Part shown: positions 12,001-27,000 of the stretch, piece after piece | Layout of the letters: each line of letters starts with the position of its first letter | Numbering within the stretch: the first letter of the stretch is position 1 | Position numbers and translations under genes: made by a program | Assembly: GCF_022682495.2 (NCBI RefSeq) | Contig: NC_071391.1 | Coordinates: 82,363,161-82,427,160 of the forward strand | Direction: 5' to 3' | Length of the DNA stretch: 64,000 nucleotides | Source of the DNA: Desmodus rotundus | Taxonomy: Eukaryota; Chordata; Mammalia; Chiroptera; Phyllostomidae | Notes under the pieces: model-generated | What the model was told of the DNA's origin: nothing | What the model saw: the letters and a program-made list of their open reading frames with translations, nothing else | The model's database searches: none

Positions 12001-15000
12001 CAATCTAAAGGACTACACAAAATATGTAACATTCATATACTCTAACACAAAGTTTTACAAATAAGTAATCAGAACATCAGTATATAATAACCCATTTAAA
12101 TGGTGAAAAAGCTACTTTTTCAAAATTAAACTCAAATAAACACAATTTATTCACCCATAGATAATATGTATCATGTTTCCAATAGGTTCCATGTAAATCA
12201 ATTTCTAATGTGCAATCTGGGTCTAACGGAAGTCTCCCTTGTCTTGTAGAATCAAGTAAAATTTTACAACTAAACTAAAACAAGGGGCAATTTAAAACCT
12301 ACAAACTCTAGCTAAAGGGAGACATCTAGAGGCAAAAGCATAAAATTTTCTCATATCTTTGGGGATCTTGCAGCAATAAAGGAGCCTTCTGAAATTCCTT
12401 CACTTAGCACTCATGCTTTAACCATACAGTTTGTGAATTCAATTCACTGAATAAAACAGTTTCTTTTAACCTATTACTTTCCATCTAAAAGGTCAATATT
12501 TCCCAAATCCTAGGAAAGCCAATTAAATTTCATTCTTAGGCTTACTTTAAATCTCAATCTGTTGATTCTATTAGCAGGTGGCACACAAAAATAGTGGGTA
12601 TGGCTTACCCACTATTGATGGACACACTGAGAATATTAACCTGCTCCATAGGAGAGTCCCAGGCTAATCATATGTGAAATGCTCTAAAAAGTTCAAAAGA
12701 TTAAGGCAGAAGAAACTACATTTATTTTAATGAAACACTGTCTCATAAGTTGTTTACTGACTTACATGATCTGATCAGGAAGCTCTCTCTATTTCATCCC
12801 TCTGTAGTTTTTACTAACTCAAATACCCTCTGGGTACAAATCACTGGCGGTGAAAAAAAAGAGAAAAATGGCTGGCTGAGAGAAAGACGTCAAGGGGAGG
12901 GGTGACGGCAGTAAACTGGAGAATGAACCATCCCCAAACAAAAGGCATTCCTTTTTTTTTTCTTCTCTTAACCCTAAACTGGCCAAACTACTGTGGATGA
13001 GAAAAGGGGTTCTGTGGGAAGTGACCTCACTGGGTTGATCTGATCATAAATTTCTAACTAAGCAGGTCATGGTAGGTAGTCACACCAAGGCATATAAATT
13101 TAGTAAAAGGCTTATCTTTGCCATAAGCCAGCCCTGCCTATCCACTGTTTCAGTGAGTCTAGATTAACACAGCTTTGAAATAACTCTATTTAGACGCCTT
13201 CTAGAACATGATCACCCTCCAGAGAGTGCATAATCTTCACCTGATTAGATCCCTGCCTTGCTTTCTCATACCCTCATGTAGTTCCACCTTCCTTAGATCC
13301 TTCCTTAATTTCAAGTGCATAAAAGAAGCTGCAAAGCTATTATTCTTTGGAGCATTTGAGATCTTGCTTCCTACCTAGCATGTGTTGTCAGTTTGGCTCA
13401 AATTCGTATAAAATTCTCTACAGGTGTGGACCATTCTTACATCAATACTACCTACCCTCTCATGTTGACCCCTCCCCCACTTGTTATGCTTTGCCTAAAG
13501 GCTTTCCAAACTTTTTCCCCAATGCCTGATACTGCAAATTAAAAAAAGAAAATATAATACCAAATGTGTATAAGTACAGAAAAAGTCTAGAAAAATAGGT
13601 GTTAACAATAGTTATCTGGAGGTTATGGGATTATGAATGTGTTTATTTTCTTATTTTTGTTATCGTATTAATTTTCTAATGAGAAGAGGAAAAAGGAACT
13701 TTTAATTTAAAAAAATAGAAGTATCAAAAGCCATGGCATACCCAACAGAGCCCTCACTAGTTTGAAACTGAGAATAACAGACAGTAGGTCTAACAGAAAG
13801 CTAAGTCCAAACATAACATTAATCAAGGAGAATTATTTAGTGGCGACATACCATCACTGCACTGTATTCAAGTGATAAAATGAGGCAACTGAATTGAAAT
13901 TTCAAAGCCCAGGCAACTTAAGCTGTTTCCTAGCTTTTTCCCAATCTCATAAGGCCTTACCATAAAGATCAGGTCCATGTGGAGTAAAGACATTATACAA
14001 AACAATGTTGAGTGGAGCAATCACCAACTTCCCATAATAGTAGCTGTCGATGAGCACCACAGGCACCTGAAACAGAGCAGAAAGCACACAGCAATTGCAG
14101 AGTCTGCTCTGGAAACATCCTTACAATGCTAATAGGATAAACTTCAGAATAAAAACAAAATCAATTCCTGATGTTCTCTTTCCCACATTAGAAGTTGCTT
14201 TCACATAGTGGAATATACAAATAATGTATTATAAAATTAGATAACTGAAATTTATATAGTGTTATTAACAGATATTACCCTAATAAATTAAATTATACTA
14301 AATAAAAAACAAAAACCCAGGAGTTGCTTTTATACAACTTTAGAACAAAACAAGACAATGAGAAAACTCACCAGAAAGAGTATTAGGGCCACCAGTGACC
14401 AGTGAAAGAAATTCTTCCACCAGCGTTTCATGACCAGGACGTCAAAGGCAATAGGTAAGCTATTTAACAGACAAAGAGAAAGCAGGGAGTTAAATACTTG
14501 GAGCGACTATAGACAGGTCACATTCACACATACCTCCTGCTGGACTGGGAATAATATTTCTCTAACAGTTATAGTGAGGAAAAAGTGGTACATGAGAGGA
14601 TGTCTTCTCAAAAATACACTCTTCTCTTCATAGGACCCATCAGAGCGCTATGTATCCCACCACACACAAGAAATATAAACAATGAGCTTCTGCAATGAAC
14701 TGTTTTATACATATTTATGTGTAATAGACATTTAAAATATATCAATTATAAGGAAATGTAGCCTACTGTCCTACACCCACTCTGCCAAGTAAATACTGAT
14801 TTCTCCCTTTCATGATATATTAAGATTTTAGCAATATCATATTACAAACTTGACTTGAATTCTGATATATCCTTTTCCAATACCATTCACTCTTTTTCCC
14901 TTGACTTAAATTCCTTAAGCAAGGAATATATATGTTGCCTTCACGATTTCTTCCTTAATGTCTAGCATCAAACTGTTAAGACTGACCTGCAGTGACATCA

Positions 15001-18000
15001 GAGGAATGGCAGTATGAGAGATCCCCTTGGTCTCTCCCCTGGAAATTTGAACAAGTTGAACAGCTATAACTCAACTAAAGATTCCCTGCTCAACATACAG
15101 GCATGCCTAAGAGACCCATGCATTCAAGCATCAAAAGGTAGGCAAGCAGGAACAGGGGAGGGGGAAGGTGAAGACAGAGGAGGGCTCAGACTGGTCATGG
15201 ATACAGTCTTGCAGCCAGGAGCCCAGGGGCAGGCTCAGCCTGGAGAGGGGAGGAAGCCAGCTGTGGCTGGCATCTCCTTCAGCTGGAAGGAGCACAGAGA
15301 CTCAGAAGGCACTCCTGCAGGAACAGTGCAAACTGTGGCTGCGCCGAGAGACCTGGGCAAGGACACAACAAAGGGGTTCTGCCACAGCTGTCAGACAGTT
15401 GGCATTCCAGACAAAGAAAGAAAGCCACAGGGCCCTGCCACCCTAAAGACTCAAAACTTGCCTCCCATCACCTTTGGTATCAGGTTGTGAAGCACGTTAT
15501 TTGCAAACCTGAGATTTATTACTACAGAATCACTATTTCCCCCGAGCAAAGGGTGCACTCTGTGGCTGATTCCCAGTTTGGGTGCATGGACAGGGAACCC
15601 CTCAGACATCTGAGATCACTATTACCAAGAAGACAAAACAAAGAAGGCAGCTGGATTTCCCCAGACAACTCCACCCCCAAGCACTGCAGCTATACTGACA
15701 TCACCTGCAGAGGTCAGCTTTGGAATTTCATTGAGTTAAAAAAAAAATGAGTGACTCAGCACCACCTGGTGGAAAATAATAGAAAGACCTTTTTACATTA
15801 ATCTACTAGAGGAGTGCCACTAATACACTGATGCCTAGACAGAGAAGGAAACCATCAAATACCATGAATAACCAAGGTAATGAGGCCACTCAGAAAGAAA
15901 ATGAAAACTCTCCAGAGAGCAAACTTGAATACTTGTAACTATGTGATGTGATATAAATGACGGAATTCAAGACTGCAGTTCTGAAAATACTCAGTAAGAT
16001 ACAAGAAAATACAGACTGGGAATTTAATGCACTCATAAAAGAAATTAATGAACAAAACAAGTACTTTTCCAAAGAGACTGAAACTTTAAAAAAGAACCAA
16101 ATAGAAATCTTAGAGATGAAGAATTCAATAAAAGAGATCAGGAATAAACTTGAAAGCATAGAAAACAGAGCCTACCAGAGGAAGGAAAGAATTAGTGACA
16201 TTGAAGATAGAAACCTAGAATGACACAGAAGAAAGAGGAGAGACCTGAGCATAAAAAGAAAAAAATGAAAGAGCTCTACAAGAACAATCCAACTCCATCA
16301 GAAAAAGCAATGTAAGAATAACAGGTATACCAAAGGAAGAAGGGAACAGAGAGCCTATTCAAACAAATAGTGCATGAGAACTTCCCAAACCTATGGAAAG
16401 AACTAGATCCTCGAATCCAAGAAGCAAAAGAACACCTAGTTACCTCAATCCAAAGAGGCTTCTCCAAGGCACACTGTATTAAAACTGTCAAAAACTAATG
16501 ACAAAGAAAGTCTTCTCAAAGTAGTCATGGGAAAGAAGGAAGTAACCTATAAAGAAAAGGCCATCAGGTTACCATCGTACTTCTCAGCAGAAACTCTACA
16601 AGATAGAAGAGACTGGAACCAAATATTCAAACTGCTGAAAGAGAGAAATTACCAGCCAAGAATAGTATATCCAGCAAAGTTATCCTTCAAATATAAAGGA
16701 GAAATAAAGACTTTTCCAGATATACAGAAGCTGAAGGAATTTACCACCAAAAGGCCACCACTGCAGGGAAATACTCAAGGGGGTTACTCTACCTAAAACA
16801 AAGGCCATAACACTACAAGTGAGATCGCCAAAACAACGTACAGCATACACAGGGATAATTTGTGACACAAAAACATAAAAGGAGAGGGGAGATAAAGGTC
16901 TGAATTTGCAAAGAAGGAGAGAGATCAAGTGCATTCAAAAGAAAAAAAAACTACTGTATATGTGAAAATTTCTCTGTCATAAACATAATGGTAACCACAC
17001 ACAAAAACTCCAAGACTGAGATACACTCTTAAAAAAGAGAGAAGTACAGAATACCACCAAACAAAAACAACAGATGGAAACAAAGGAAAAGAACCAACGG
17101 AGGCACAGAGCTACCGGGAAACAAAGGATAAAATGGCTACAGGAAATCTTCATACATCGATAATTATCCTAAGTGAAATGGACTGAATTCACCCACAAAG
17201 AGGCACAGAATAGCAGACTAGATAAAAAACAAAACCCAACCATATGCTGCCTTAAGGAGACACATCTAAGCTGCAAAGACAAAGGTAGATTCAAAATAAA
17301 AGGGTGAAAATGACTCTCCAGGCAAATAACATCCATGGAAAATATAGACACACCTGTATCTGACAAAATAAATTTCAAGATAATAAAGGTAAAAAGAGAC
17401 AAAGATGGACATTTTATAATGAAAAAGAGGACACTACATCAAGAAGATATAACACTTCCTAACATATATGCACCCAATCAGGGAGCACCCAAAATTTATA
17501 GAGCAACTACTCACAGAACTAAAGGGAGAAACAGACCAAAACATAATCATAGTTGGGGACCTTAATACTCCATTGACAAAGGAACTCAGATTTCAAGCCT
17601 TGGCAACTGGGAAAATGCACAGCATCAGGTGGTGCAGTAAGGAAAAAATTTAGCTGCAGAGTTAGAATTGCCTGGATCCAAAGCAAACATAATCACAAAG
17701 GAAAATTACTCCACCTCTTAGACTCTACTTTCTCATTTATAAAACACTAATAGTTGATTTCTCCTGCAGAGCTGCTATAAGGTTTAGGGATAAAGTGTGT
17801 ACGGAGTTTAGTAGTGTCTAACATACAGCAGATGCTTAAGTTATTCTTATTTAAATTAATAAAAACAATTAGCACTAAGAGAAATATTCCATTTCCCAGT
17901 CTTTGTAGGTCCAAATAATTCCTCTAACTTTAAGTCCTATGTAGAGAATATGGAGATAACCTAACATTAAGATTTACTATATGCCCAGTGATACAAGGAA

Positions 18001-21000
18001 GATGAATTGTATTAGTTTCTTACCCAAGGGCCACACTGAATGGCCAGCCCACAATAGCCCCAGCTGCTACTCCAAGCACAGCAATGGAAGTCTTGTCCAT
18101 ATACCAGCCAGTCATGGCTATCAGTGTAGTATACATACAGAAACTACTAGGAAGAAATGCTGTAAGAATAAAGAAATGAAAAAAAAAGATGTTCAGGGAT
18201 AACAGTTTAAGTGCCAATTTTTAAAAATGTGCCTACACCACAAATGTTAATAACCAGGAATATATCTTGAGCAATGCTGTATTAGAAAAGGGCAGCAAAG
18301 TGATATACCTTTAAAAAAATTAAATGCAATGATTTTCTTATTTTCTCACTCTTATATTTTAGGTACCAACACATCACCCAATTAAAAAATACCAACCATG
18401 CTATTCCTCTCGCAGCCTGTTCCCCAAATCTAAAACTTACACAATTTCAGGCTCCCCACGTATAACCCCATGTCATATTTCCAGGCATGGAACATGCTTC
18501 AAGAAACTTAGAGCGACTGCTGACCATCTATTTCTGAAGTTTATCTTCTGGTGGTCTTTTGAGGCTGTCCAGGTACCACCCTGTGCCCCACAGGAATTTC
18601 AGGAAGCATTCTCAAGAGCCAAATGTTGGTTGTCAGCCCTCCTTTACATAAGTTTGGCCTTTAGATGTCCCCCTAATTATTGCCATCTAGCATTACTTTG
18701 CTGTTGTACACAGCAAAGGGCTATTTTCAGGTTCTCTGCAACGGTGACATTTAATCAGTGTTTCCACCAACTCTACACAAAAATGCAGATCTGTTTCTCC
18801 CTGCTGTATGAGGCCTACTTCTCCTAGCACTAGGAGGAAAAGTCAGTACCAACTTGAACAAAACCCACAATGAACAGGCAATAAGATTTAAGAAACTTAA
18901 CAAAAGTTCAGAGGTTCTGTATCAAAGGATACCTTGAACTGATCTGTGCCTTAACATCCTCAACTGGGATTACAAAAATGAAGACACTCCCAGGTATCTC
19001 CCTCACATAAGAATCAATTTCAGGAGTAGCAAAGTAACTATAAAAACGTGTAGGGTACAACCTTGACAGATAAATGCCGAACAGCATCAATGCCATCTCA
19101 TGTGCAGATTCCAGCTGCCAAGGCAGAGGCAAAGGGGGCAGAGGAACCTCAGGTCTCTGCAGCTCACGGGGGGGAGCACAGTCTCATTTAGGACACGGGC
19201 TCTCAAAGCTACTCCAGTGTGGAGCCCTGAGGTTTCTGAAGAATGACTTAGATTTTGATAGTCCTTGAAAAAAATGTATATACTTCTGAGCTGGATACTA
19301 TTTTTTGTGCATATTTAGTGTGTATACTAGATTCTGGTACACACATGCAGAAATTAAAATTGAGAGAATTCTGTGCAGTCACTTAAATTTTCTGGAGAAT
19401 TGGGAAGAGGATACCTTTTGGCAGCAGGTTACCTTGGCTCAGGTCATAGAACACAAATGTTCACTGGAAGCATAGTTCGGAAACCCCACTCTAGATGAAG
19501 GTTTTTATTCTCAATTTCTAAAGTTTAGTGTAAAAAAAAAAAACAGTAAAATATCTATACCTTTTCAGAATACACTGCAAATACTGAAAGGGGCAGAATG
19601 GAGAACCATTAAGAACAGGGTTTTTAGGCACAAGAACCTTCTTGAGCAAAATAGAAAATAGTTATCTTAATATTGTAAAGGTCATTCAAACCATGTAGCT
19701 AACAGTGCAAATTATTCATGTTATACAAATATAACTTATATCTGGACAAGTTCTTTCTTTTGATGCAACTGTGAAATATCAGGGAACCTATTGTGCTTTT
19801 ACCTGCTCTTTTACTTACCTGAAGATGAGCAGAACATGCCAGTGCTGAGAACCAAGAAGGCTAGCATCATTCGACTCACGTGCAGCCCAAACTTCTTGCA
19901 CACGGCCCTAGAGGAAAGGCAAAGACTATCAGCATAGCAAATCTTAGGGATGTAAATTTCAAATCAAAAGACAAAAACATCACAGAGAACACTGACTATG
20001 TCAAGTCAAATACCAAACAGTCTTCACAGGTTTGTTAACAATTTTTGTGTGCATAAGAAACCCAAATGTTCCTATTCCTTATGCAGAAGCAAAGCACTCT
20101 CCCAACGACAAAATGTATACCTTCTGTGCTAAGGGTATGTCTACTAACAATAGGAAAACAGCATGGTGTTGTGGAAAAATAATAGGCCTCAGACTCAGAA
20201 GGGAACAGGTTTAAATTTGGGCTGTCACTTACTACCAGTGACTCCCTTGTGCAGTTACATAATCACTGTCAGATTTCTCATCTGTAAAAGTGGGCAGTAA
20301 TTACCTAATTTGCAAAGTTTCTGTGAGGACAATGCATGGTAAAGTGCTCATAAGAGTGCCTGGCAGAGTTGCTCAATAAATGGTAGTTAACAGAAAAAAG
20401 ACTAGGTAGGAGATACAACAAAGTGTTAGTAAGTGGTTATTTAAGACACTGTTTCTCATACTTAAGCAACTATACAATTCCTTTTCTTTTTTTGTAGGTT
20501 TTTAAAAACATTATTATTGCTTCATTCAAACTTTGTTCAAACATAGCCATGTTATTTTCTTACTCAGGTTCCTTATTGCATCTCAGAGCTTCTTTTTAAA
20601 ATAATTTTGCTTCTTCCTAAGTATACCCTTTAGAAGTTCCTTTACTGAAGCTCTGTTAATGGTAAATTTTGTTTTGTGTTTGGCTTCTTTTTCTTTACTT
20701 ATTTTTTGTCTGAAAAGTCATTATTTAGCTATTAGTCTTAAAAGATGGCTTAGCTGAGTATACAATTTTAGGATGACAGTCATTTTCTCTCAGTGCTTTA
20801 AAGATACTACTTTGTCTTTGGCTTTTGAGAAGTCTTCTGTCAGTCTATCTAACATTCCCTTGTAGGTAATCTATTAAGTTCTCTGTCAACTTTTAAGATC
20901 TTCTTCTGTTCTTTGTCTACACAGTTTTATTAATTCCTTTTTAATTATCCCTATCAGGATATGTTAGGCTTCCTGAATCTGCAGATTAGCATCTCTTTTC

Positions 21001-24000
21001 ATCAACTCTGGAAAATTCTTTGTTGTTATTTCCAATTACTGCCTCTCCCCATTCCGTCTATCATCTCTTAGATTAGATATATATCAGACCTTTACTCTAT
21101 AGTGGACACAGACACATAGGTTGTTTCTAATCTTGGTTATTGTAATTAGTGTGGCAATGAACATTCTTAAACTCTTATTCTTAACCTCTTGTATTTCCTT
21201 TTGTTGTCACTCTGTACTAAATTGTTAGTAATTTCTTCAGATCAGTCTTCTAATTTACTTGTTAGCAGTGTGTAATCATCTGTTTTAACTATCCACTGAA
21301 TTTTAAATATCTATTATATCCTCATACAAGTTCTGTTTGGTTCTTTTTCAAATCTCCCTGGATATTTTTGTAGTCTCGGTTCTTGTGTGTGTGTGTGTTT
21401 CTCCTTTCAGTTCTTTTTATTTTTAAAGTATATTTTATTGATTATGCTATTACACTTGTCCCAATTTTTTTCTTCCCTTTATCCCCCCTCCACCCTGCAA
21501 CTCCCCACCCTCCACCATCCCCCCCCCAACCTTAGTTCATGTCCATGGGTTGTACACATAAGTTCTTTGGCTTCTCCATTTCCTATACTATTCTTAACTT
21601 ACCGATGTCTATTTTATGCCTACCAATTATGCTTCTTATTCCCTGTATCTTTTCCCTCATTCTCCCCCCGCCCCTCCCCACTGATAACCCTCCATGTGAT
21701 CTTCATTTCTGTGACTCTGTTCCTGTTCTAGTTGTTTGCTTAGTTTTTGTTTTTTAGGTTCCATTGTTGATACTTATAACTTTGTTGTAACTTTATTGTT
21801 CATAGTTTTTAATCTTTTTCTTAGATAATTCCCTTTAACATTTCATATAAGGGCTTGGTGATGATGAACTCCTTCAACTTTACCTTATCTGGGAAGCACT
21901 CTATCTGCCCTCCTATTCTAAATGATAGCTTTGCTGGATACAATAATCTTGGTTGTAGATCCTTGTCTTTCATGACTTCACATGCTTCTTTCCAGCCCCT
22001 TCTCACCTGTAAGGTTTCTTTTGAGAAATCAGCTGACAGTCTTATGGGAACTCCTTTGTAGGTAACTCTCTCCTTTTCTCTTGTTGTGTTTAAAATCTCT
22101 CCTTATCTTTAACCTTGGGTAACTTAATTATGATGTGCCTTGGTGTGTTCCTCCTTGGGTACAATTTCTTTGGGACTCTCTGGGCTTCCTGGACTTCCTG
22201 AAAGCCTATTTCCTTTGCCAGACTGGGGAAGTTTTCCTTCATTATTTGTCCAGATAATTTTCAGCTTCCTGATCTTCCTATTCTCCTTCTGGCACCCCTA
22301 TGATTTGGATGTTGGAGCACTTAAAGTTGTCCCAGAGGTTCCTAAGCCTCTTCTCATTTTTTTTGCCTTCTTATTTCTTCATTCTGTTCCAGGTGGATGC
22401 TTATTTCTTCCTTTTGTTTCAAATTGTTGATTTGAGTCCCAGTTTCCTCCCTTCACTGTTGGTTCTCTGTATTTTTTGTTTTAGTTCACTTTGCGTAGCC
22501 TTCATTTCTTCATTTTGCGACTGACCCAATCAGTTCTGTGAGCATCCTGATTACCAGTGTTTTGAACTCTGCATCAGATAGGTTGTCTATCTCTTCATCG
22601 CTAAACTCTTTCTCTGGAGTTTGATCTGTTCTTTCATTTGGTCCATATATTTTTGTCTTGGTGCACTTGTTAAGTAGTTAGGGGGTGGAGCCTCAGGTAT
22701 TTGCCAGAGCGGGGCAACCCTCCTTGCTGCACTGTGGCACTTTCTGTGCTCAGAGAGGGAACAATGCCACTCACTCGCTCCCTTCTGGCCCCACTTTCCA
22801 ACGAACTCTCCTATGAGACTGGGAGTTTCTCCCACCTTCATGACCCCCACAGTATTCTACAGCTAGAGGTTTTGAGTCTTTAGTTTCCCAGTGAGCCAGC
22901 CCCTCCTCACCCATGTGGTACACCACCCTGCCTCAGGTCCTCTTTCCCACCCGGCTGCCCATCTCTGCCCCCTCTACTGGTATGGATGAATGTTTCTTTA
23001 ACTCCTTGGTTGTCAGAGTTCCATGCAGTTGGTTATTATGGCAGTTTGGTTGTTTATTGTTTTTAAATTGGTTGTTATCCTTCCTTCAGTTATGCAAGGA
23101 AGCAAAACATTTCTACCTATGTCTCCATCTTGGCCAAAACTCCTGTAGTGTCAGTACTTTTTTAAATTTCTTTTTATTTTATTGTGGTAAGAACATTTAA
23201 TATGAGCCCTCTTAACCAATATTTTAAGTATAAAATACAGTATTATTGTTATCCATAGGCATAAAGTTGTACAGCAAATCTCCAGAACTAATTCAGATTG
23301 TGTAACTGAAATTGTACATCCATTGATTAGCAACTTCCCATTTCCCCCTCCCCCTAGACCTATCAACCATAATTCTATTCTCTTGCTTCCATGAATTTGA
23401 CTGTTTGAAAAACATCATATAAGTGAAAGAACTCAATCTTTGTTCTGTGACTGGTTATTTCACTTAGCCTAATGTCCTCAGAGTTCATCCATGTTGCTGT
23501 ATACTGCAGGATTTTCTTCTTTTTTAAGATTGAATAATATTTCAACATATTATATAACACATTTTCCCCCATTCATCTATCAATGGACATTTAGGCTGTT
23601 TCCAATCTAGGCTATTGTAAACAGTGCTACAATAAATATGAGAGTGTGGATATTGCTTTGAGATTCTGATTTCAATTCTTTTAGATAAATACTGAGAAGT
23701 GGAATTGCTGGTAGATCTACTTTTAATTTTTTGAGGACCCTCATACTGTTTTCCATAGTGACAGTACCATTTTGCATACCCACCAACAGTGTGCGGATTC
23801 CAATTTCTCTACATCCTCGCCAACACTTAAGATTCTCTTCTTATCTTCAACCTTTTTGAAAATAGTCATTGTAACAGTTATGAAGTGATCTCACTGTGTT
23901 TTTGGCTTGTATTTCCCTGATGATTATCTTTTCATATATCTGTTGGCCTTTTGTATGTCTTCTTTGGAGAAATGTCTACTCAAGTCCTTAATCCATTATA

Positions 24001-27000
24001 TAATCAGACTATTAGTGTTTTTGCTATTGAATTGTGGGAGTTCCTTATATATTTTGGAAATGAAGCTCTTATGAGATACATGGTTTGCAATTATAATATT
24101 TTTCCCATTTTGTATGCTCCTTTTCACTCTATTGATTGATTAGTCTCTTGTGGCTGATTCATGTTTCCAATTCCCTTTTATTTCTTTAAAAGTATCAAAT
24201 ATACTTATTTTACATTCTTATTTTAATAGTTCCTTAATAAATGAAGTTTTGTAGGTCAGCTTTCTGTTGTTATGTATGCTGGCTCTCAGTCATAATGTCT
24301 TGTTCCCTTTTGTGCTCTGTGATTTATTATTACAATTTCTTGTTCTCTAAAACTTAACCTGTGGTAATTCTTTGACATTTAGGTTAAGAATTTTTTCCTC
24401 TAAAGAAATTTCAGGAGGACTTCTGATCAAGACAGCAGCATAGGTAAGCACAGCTTTCCTCCTTGCACAACCACATTGAAATTACAACTAAATTATAGAA
24501 GAGCCATCACTCAGAAACATCAGAAATTGAGTTGAATGGAAGTCTGACAACTACAGAATTAAAGAATCCACATCCATCCAGACTGGTAGGAGGGGCGGAG
24601 ATGTGGAACAGGCTGGTTCAACACCCATGTGTGGTGGATAAAAATTCAGGAGGGGTATCAACAGCGAGGAGTCCTAGCCCCACATCAGGACCAGTGCCAG
24701 GAAGATAAGTCACCATAACTTCTGGCTACAAAAACCAGTGGAGACTGAGTTGGTGGAACAAACTTCTGGAGTCTCAAGCAGTCTCTTAAAGAACCCACAC
24801 ACAGACTTACTCAGATTCACTCCTTCCAAGCTCCAGCAACGGGGTAGCAGCTTGAAAGGCACCAGTGGCATACAGGGAGAAACTGAAGTGTCTGGCATTA
24901 AAACAAGAGCTGGGGGGCAGCTTTCTCCCAGACAGAAAAACAGACAGAGGTCATTGTTCATTTTTTGAACCTTTCTCTAGAGAGACACAGAGTCAACAAG
25001 TTGGTGCCATATCTGAGACTCCACCAACCTGGCTAACACTGTTTGTTCTGCCCTGGTGATCCCCTGAAACTCCTTCCCACCCAACTAACGGGCCTATCCA
25101 AGCTGTTAACGGCAACTTTCCCACATGAATGGCTGGTCTAGGCTCACACTTCACAACTTCCTAAATCCTCTCAAATAAGCAACAGCAGCTATATTCTGTG
25201 AACTCCCAACCCCTGCACATCTTGCTAAGTGGCCCCAGGCCTGGCACTCGCAGCAGCCAGCCTAGATTCATAGCTTGGCTTCACCTGGGAATCTCCAAGC
25301 CCAGCACAAATAGCAGTCATCTCAGATTCCTTTATAGCTCATGCAGGGTGGCCCTGGGCAGAACACAGGTTGGGGCTGACCTTGGCCTGCACCACCTTGG
25401 AAACCCCCGAGCCTGCGCACCCAGTGGACAGCTACAGACCACATCAGAGCACTACCACTCTGCCCCCGCACAGCTGATCCTCCATCAGGATCAGGAGGGT
25501 GGGGGTTGGTGGTCAGTGGACACAGCCAGTACTTGCAGCTGACTGGGCTGGGTAAATCCCTCCCATTGATCTTCCAACAGCAACCAAGGCTCAACTACAA
25601 AAGGAGGGTGTACTCAGCCCACACAAAGGGTGCACACTGAGTACCCAGCTTGGGTGATAAGGGAGACTGTGCCACTGGACCCTACAGGACACCTAGTACA
25701 TTAGGCCACTCTGCCAAGTCAGAGCAGCTCTACCTAATACATAGAATCATATGCAGGAAGGCTGCCAAAATGAGGAGACAAAGAAACATGGCCCAAATAA
25801 AGAATGGGTCAAAACTCCAGAAACAGAACTAAACAAAATGGAGATAAGCAACCTATCAGAGGCAGATTTCAAAACAATGGTAATATGGATGCTCAAGGAA
25901 CTTAGTGAGGACCTGAACAGTGTACAAAAAGATCCAATCAAAACCTCAAAAGTCAACAAATTTAAAGTATAGCTACCCTATTATCTGACCACAATGTTAA
26001 ATATAATTAAGTATAAAAAATAAAAGAAAAAAACACAAGTGTGTGAAGATTAAACAACATGCTTCTAAACAACCAATAGCTGAAAGAAGAAAATAAACAG
26101 AAGCAAACCTACCTTGAGACACACAAAAATTTTAAAACAACCTAACAAAATCTAATATGAAGCAAAAGCAGTTAGAAGAGAAAACACTATAGCTATTCAG
26201 AGCTACCAAAAGAGCAGGAAACATTTCCAAAAATTTATTTAAATTTACCCATGAAGAAACCAGAGAGAGAGAGAAATTATAAAATAAGTAGAAAAAATTT
26301 ATAACAAAAATCAGAGCCCCCAAAAATGAAATAAAAATACAAGAGAAAAGACTAATAAAAATAAAAGCTAATTGATTGACTCATCAAACAGGAAAAAAAG
26401 AGAACAAAAATAGACAAAATCAAAAATGAGAAGATAATGTCAACTGACACCACAGATTTTAAAAAAAAATCATTAAAGACTTCTATAAATAAATATATAC
26501 CAACCAATTTGACAATCTAGATAAAATGGATTTTCAAAAACATAGAGCTCTCCAAGACAAATAGAAAGAAACAGAGAATCTATATAGATCAATTTTTAGC
26601 AATGAAATTGAGGCAGTAACCAAGAAAAAAGAAAAAAGAAAAAAAAGATCCAATCAGAAATGAAGAATGTGCTAATTGAAATGAAGAACAATTTACAAAC
26701 AACAGTAGAGTGAATGAAGCTAAGAATCAAATCAATGATTTGGAACATAAGGAAGCAAAATACACAATCAGAACAACAAGAAGAAAAGAAAATCCAAAAA
26801 AACTGAGGATATTGTAAGCAGCTTCTGGGACAACTTCAAGAGGCCCAACATTCACATCATAGGGGTGACAGAAGGAGAAGAGAAAAAGCAAGAAATTGGA
26901 AATACATTTGAAAAAATAATGAAAGAAAACTCCCTAATTTGGTGAAGGAAGTAGACGTGCAAGTCCAGGAAACACAGAGAGTCCCAAACAAGGTGGATGC

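Noticed and set aside
15014..15490. 158-codon frame on the plus strand
   Set aside because: It falls in the 5' UTR-like part of an L1 relic; no domain and no conservation known.
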